From Sphingobium trunci (GTDB lineage Bacteria > Pseudomonadota > Alphaproteobacteria > Sphingomonadales > Sphingomonadaceae), in contig NZ_JAKUJY010000018.1 in the NCBI RefSeq assembly GCF_022664535.1, positions 1-64,000 of the forward strand: DNA of 64,000 bases, in the 5' to 3' direction. Positions 61,961 through 64,000 of the stretch are shown piece by piece. Under the pieces are notes generated by a model. It was not told the origin of the DNA. It did not search any database and was given only the letters and a program-made list of their open reading frames with translations. How positions within the stretch are numbered: the stretch's first letter is position 1; every line of letters begins with the position of its first letter. The position numbers and the translations under genes were made by a program.

Positions 61961-63631
61961 ATGAGAGCGATGGAAAGTTCGATGGGTTCCGGGCCGGCTT
62001 CCTGGCCCATCTACGGCATATCGGTGATGATGAGGAAGCCCGGGAGCATGGCGCTGTCCTTGCTCGCATCGTGCATTGCCATGTCACCCCCGGCGTGGGC
62101 GTTGGCCCCGTCGGTGGTTTCGACGCCGTGGGGCTTGGTGGATGAGCCTTCCTTGCCCCCGTCCATATGCGCGACATTGACGGCGCGGCTGGCTGCCGCC
62201 AATGGCTCCATCGACGCCGAGGATGCCGACCCGCATCGCTCGCGCCCGGATCAGCAGCGCATCCAGTCTGCCATCAACGCATGCCCGCACGGTTCTGCCG
62301 TCCGTCTGGTGGCGATAGCGGGACGGGACGGTTTCCTGTCCGGACCGCTTTTGCTGAAGTCAGGCGTCACATTATGGATTGACCGAGGGGTCACCCTGTT
62401 TGCATCGCGTAGCCCAGCCGATTACGACAATGGCAGTGGTCATTGCGGCACCGCAACACAGCAACGTGAACGGGATTGCACGCCCTTCATCACGGCGCGC
62501 AAAACATCGGGCAGCGGCATCGTGGGAGATGGCGCGATCGACGGCCGTGGCGGTAGCCTTCTGACCTCTGGCCCCAATGCCGGACGCCGGTCCTGGTGGG
62601 ACGTAGCTTTCCAAAACAAGACCGAACGGCTCTATCAGCAAAACCCGCTGCTGATCGATGTCGTTGGAGGCGATCATTTCACGCTCTATCGCGTGAAGAT
62701 GATGAATGCGCCGAATTTCCACTTCTTGTCAGACGGCACCTCGACCATCACCGCGTGGAACATCAAGATTCTCAGTCCCAGCCGGGTCTATACCCGCCCT
62801 GGCTACAGATGTCCTGCAGACACGACGCCTGACAAGGCTACCCCGGCCACCTGCTTCACACCCGATACGGTGAAGAATACGGACGGTTTCGATCCGGGGC
62901 AGTCCGATCATGTGCTGCTGACGCAATCCTATATCAGCGTGGGTGACGACAATGTCGCGGTGAAGTCCCACGGCAGGATCTCATCGCGCAACCTCGCCTT
63001 TGTAGACAACCACTTCTACTATGGCCATGGCATGTCGATTGGTAGCGAAACGGATTCCGGCGTCAGCACGATGATCGTGCGCGGTCTGGCGGTTGATGGT
63101 TCAGACGCCGTAACCAGCACGGGTATCCGCATAAAGTCCGACTCCTCCCGAGGCGGTCTCGTTTCCGGGGTCAGCTATGATCGAATCTGCCTGCGCAACA
63201 TTCGCTATCCCATGGTGTTCACCGCCTATTACAGCAAGGATGCGCAGGGCCAAAAGCCTCCGCGTTTCCAGAACATTTCGGTACATGATTTTCACGATCT
63301 GGGCAGCGCGCGCTATGGTGGCGGCGAAGTGACCCTGACCGGTCGGACCGGGGTTTCCGGCGCGCTGGAACTCAACCTCGACAATGTCGTCATCGAAGGT
63401 AGGGTCACTATTTCCGGACCGCCGCACAATGCGCCCAACGCCTCTGGTATGGGCGCAGCCAGCCGCGTCATCCTGGGGCCAGGGCCGGTTTCATTCGCCG
63501 ATGCCCTGTCCCGCGCGCCGGGTATGGCGATCCAATACAGGCATGATGGCGGGCCGATGGGAGCCGTTGCGCTTGATTGCTCACATGCCTTTGTGGACAT
63601 GGCCGCCGTCGTGCCCGAAGCGCCCTTTTGA
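61961..63631 (+). CDS. polygalacturonase-type glycoside hydrolase, GH28, secreted
   Basis: 556 residues. A signal peptide lies around residues 27-47 (MALSLLASCIAMSPPAWA). The GH28 active-site motifs are all present: NTDGFDPG, GDDNVAVKS, GHGMSIGSE and RIKSD, on a right-handed beta-helix. It cuts galacturonan or a related uronide. The ATG at 61961 follows GGGAAA; starts at 62027 or 62030 would give a more usual signal peptide. Confidence 0.87.
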   Translation: MRAMESSMGSGPASWPIYGISVMMRKPGSMALSLLASCIAMSPPAWALAPSVVSTPWGLVDEPSLPPSICATLTARLAAANGSIDAEDADPHRSRPDQQRIQSAINACPHGSAVRLVAIAGRDGFLSGPLLLKSGVTLWIDRGVTLFASRSPADYDNGSGHCGTATQQRERDCTPFITARKTSGSGIVGDGAIDGRGGSLLTSGPNAGRRSWWDVAFQNKTERLYQQNPLLIDVVGGDHFTLYRVKMMNAPNFHFLSDGTSTITAWNIKILSPSRVYTRPGYRCPADTTPDKATPATCFTPDTVKNTDGFDPGQSDHVLLTQSYISVGDDNVAVKSHGRISSRNLAFVDNHFYYGHGMSIGSETDSGVSTMIVRGLAVDGSDAVTSTGIRIKSDSSRGGLVSGVSYDRICLRNIRYPMVFTAYYSKDAQGQKPPRFQNISVHDFHDLGSARYGGGEVTLTGRTGVSGALELNLDNVVIEGRVTISGPPHNAPNASGMGAASRVILGPGPVSFADALSRAPGMAIQYRHDGGPMGAVALDCSHAFVDMAAVVPEAPF

Positions 63632-63663
63632 GATTTGAGGGTAGTGCAGGGATTATCGGCTTA

Positions 63664-63688
63664 CCCCCAATGCCGGGGGGCGTTTTTT
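63664..63688. terminator. rho-independent terminator after GH28 gene
   Basis: CCCCC and GGGGG close a loop of six bases, followed by TTTTTT at 63683-63688. It lies between the GH28 gene and the convergent SnoaL-like gene. Confidence 0.65.
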
Positions 63689-63712
63689 CCGGGCTTTATG
63701 GAGGTCTGCTAA

Positions 63713-64000
63713 TTAGAGGCGGCCGATGAAAGTGTCTGACAGTGGAGTGAAGATGCGGCGGCGGAACCGCCAGTGGCCATCCTGCTTCACGCACAGATCT
63801 TCATAGCGCCCTCGGACCGTCGTCGTACCTGCCTCACCGCCATAGGTTTCGCAGGTATAGCTGCGCACAGCTGCGTGCTGGCCATCGACGGTGATAGCCC
63901 CGGGCCAGGCTTGGAACACAACACCGGGGAATTGCTTCATGGCTTCAGTCCAAAGCGCCAGAATGGCCTCCCGTCCGCGCGCGGTGAGGGTCTGACCTGC
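63713..64000 (-). CDS. SnoaL/NTF2-like protein, C-terminal part (cut by window end)
   Basis: 96 codons reach the window edge with no start inside. Cone-fold features: GREAILALWTEAMKQFPGV, then AAVRSYTCETYGG and GRYEDLCVKQDGHWRFRRR. Like the proteins at 37.9 and 40.7 kb it could be an isomerase or dehydratase subunit. Confidence 0.7.
   Translation of the reverse strand, partial: AGQTLTARGREAILALWTEAMKQFPGVVFQAWPGAITVDGQHAAVRSYTCETYGGEAGTTTVRGRYEDLCVKQDGHWRFRRRIFTPLSDTFIGRL

Noticed and set aside
1-64000. CRISPR array, tRNA, rRNA or replication origin
   Set aside because: No regularly spaced repeats, no cloverleaf or rRNA-like sequence, and no iteron set or rep gene was found.

Overview
The window looks like GC-rich alphaproteobacterial DNA of the Sphingomonadales type. 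It carries four TonB-dependent receptors (one cut by the window start), many aromatic or terpenoid catabolic enzymes, SnoaL-like proteins, luciferase-like flavin oxygenases and a conjugative relaxase remnant of the kind found on sphingomonad plasmids. I see no rRNA, tRNA, CRISPR array or replication gene. Several decayed genes (integrase, relaxase, lytic transglycosylase, moeA, a LysR fragment, an IS5-like transposase) mark it as accessory DNA, either a plasmid or a genomic island.

Layout. (1) 1-3.2 kb: the N-terminus of a TonB receptor, a tyrosine-recombinase remnant, and moeA broken by an amber codon. (2) 3.2-14.2 kb, minus strand: an operon of a molybdopterin oxidoreductase, a 7Fe ferredoxin, an FprA-like reductase, a TonB receptor, a CoA ligase, an aldehyde dehydrogenase, a second CoA ligase and the broken moeA. 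It is divergent from an AraC-type regulator. (3) 15.6-22.1 kb: SDRs, an MFS transporter, an amidohydrolase and two LysR regulators. (4) 22.1-23.7 kb: conjugation-gene debris ending in a perfect 37-bp palindrome. (5) 23.7-41.2 kb: a catabolic cluster with a CYP101 (P450cam-like) P450, a diketocamphane-monooxygenase-like luciferase-family enzyme, a second such enzyme, a CamD-like alcohol dehydrogenase, a flavin reductase, a CoA ligase, two enoyl-CoA hydratases, RibB, a TonB receptor, and MerR and TetR regulators. Five copies of TCAAC-N6-GTTGA lie in its promoter regions. (6) 41.5-49.4 kb: a GFA protein, a GH79-like hydrolase, an IS5-like remnant, an MFS transporter, a TonB receptor and a class III CoA-transferase. 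(7) 49.7-56 kb: an SGNH protein, a Gcw_chp outer-membrane protein, a cupredoxin-like protein, a membrane-anchored di-iron ferritin-like protein, a carbamoyltransferase, a DUF5989 protein and a methyltransferase. (8) 56-61.6 kb: an RND heavy-metal efflux operon. (9) 62-64 kb: a GH28 polygalacturonase and a partial SnoaL-like gene.

How the genes may work together. Region 5 has the parts expected for aerobic breakdown of a bicyclic monoterpenoid ketone such as camphor: P450 hydroxylation, alcohol oxidation, FMN-dependent Baeyer-Villiger lactonisation fed by a flavin reductase, CoA activation and beta-oxidation-like steps. The repeated operator suggests one TetR-type repressor controls the P450, the CoA ligase and luciferase-family genes, the regulator itself and the TonB receptor. 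Region 2 looks like an independent pathway in which a Mo enzyme passes electrons through ferredoxin to NAD(P), followed by aldehyde oxidation and CoA activation; its substrate is unknown. Region 7 is the least explained cluster and may decorate a lipid, glycan or small molecule.
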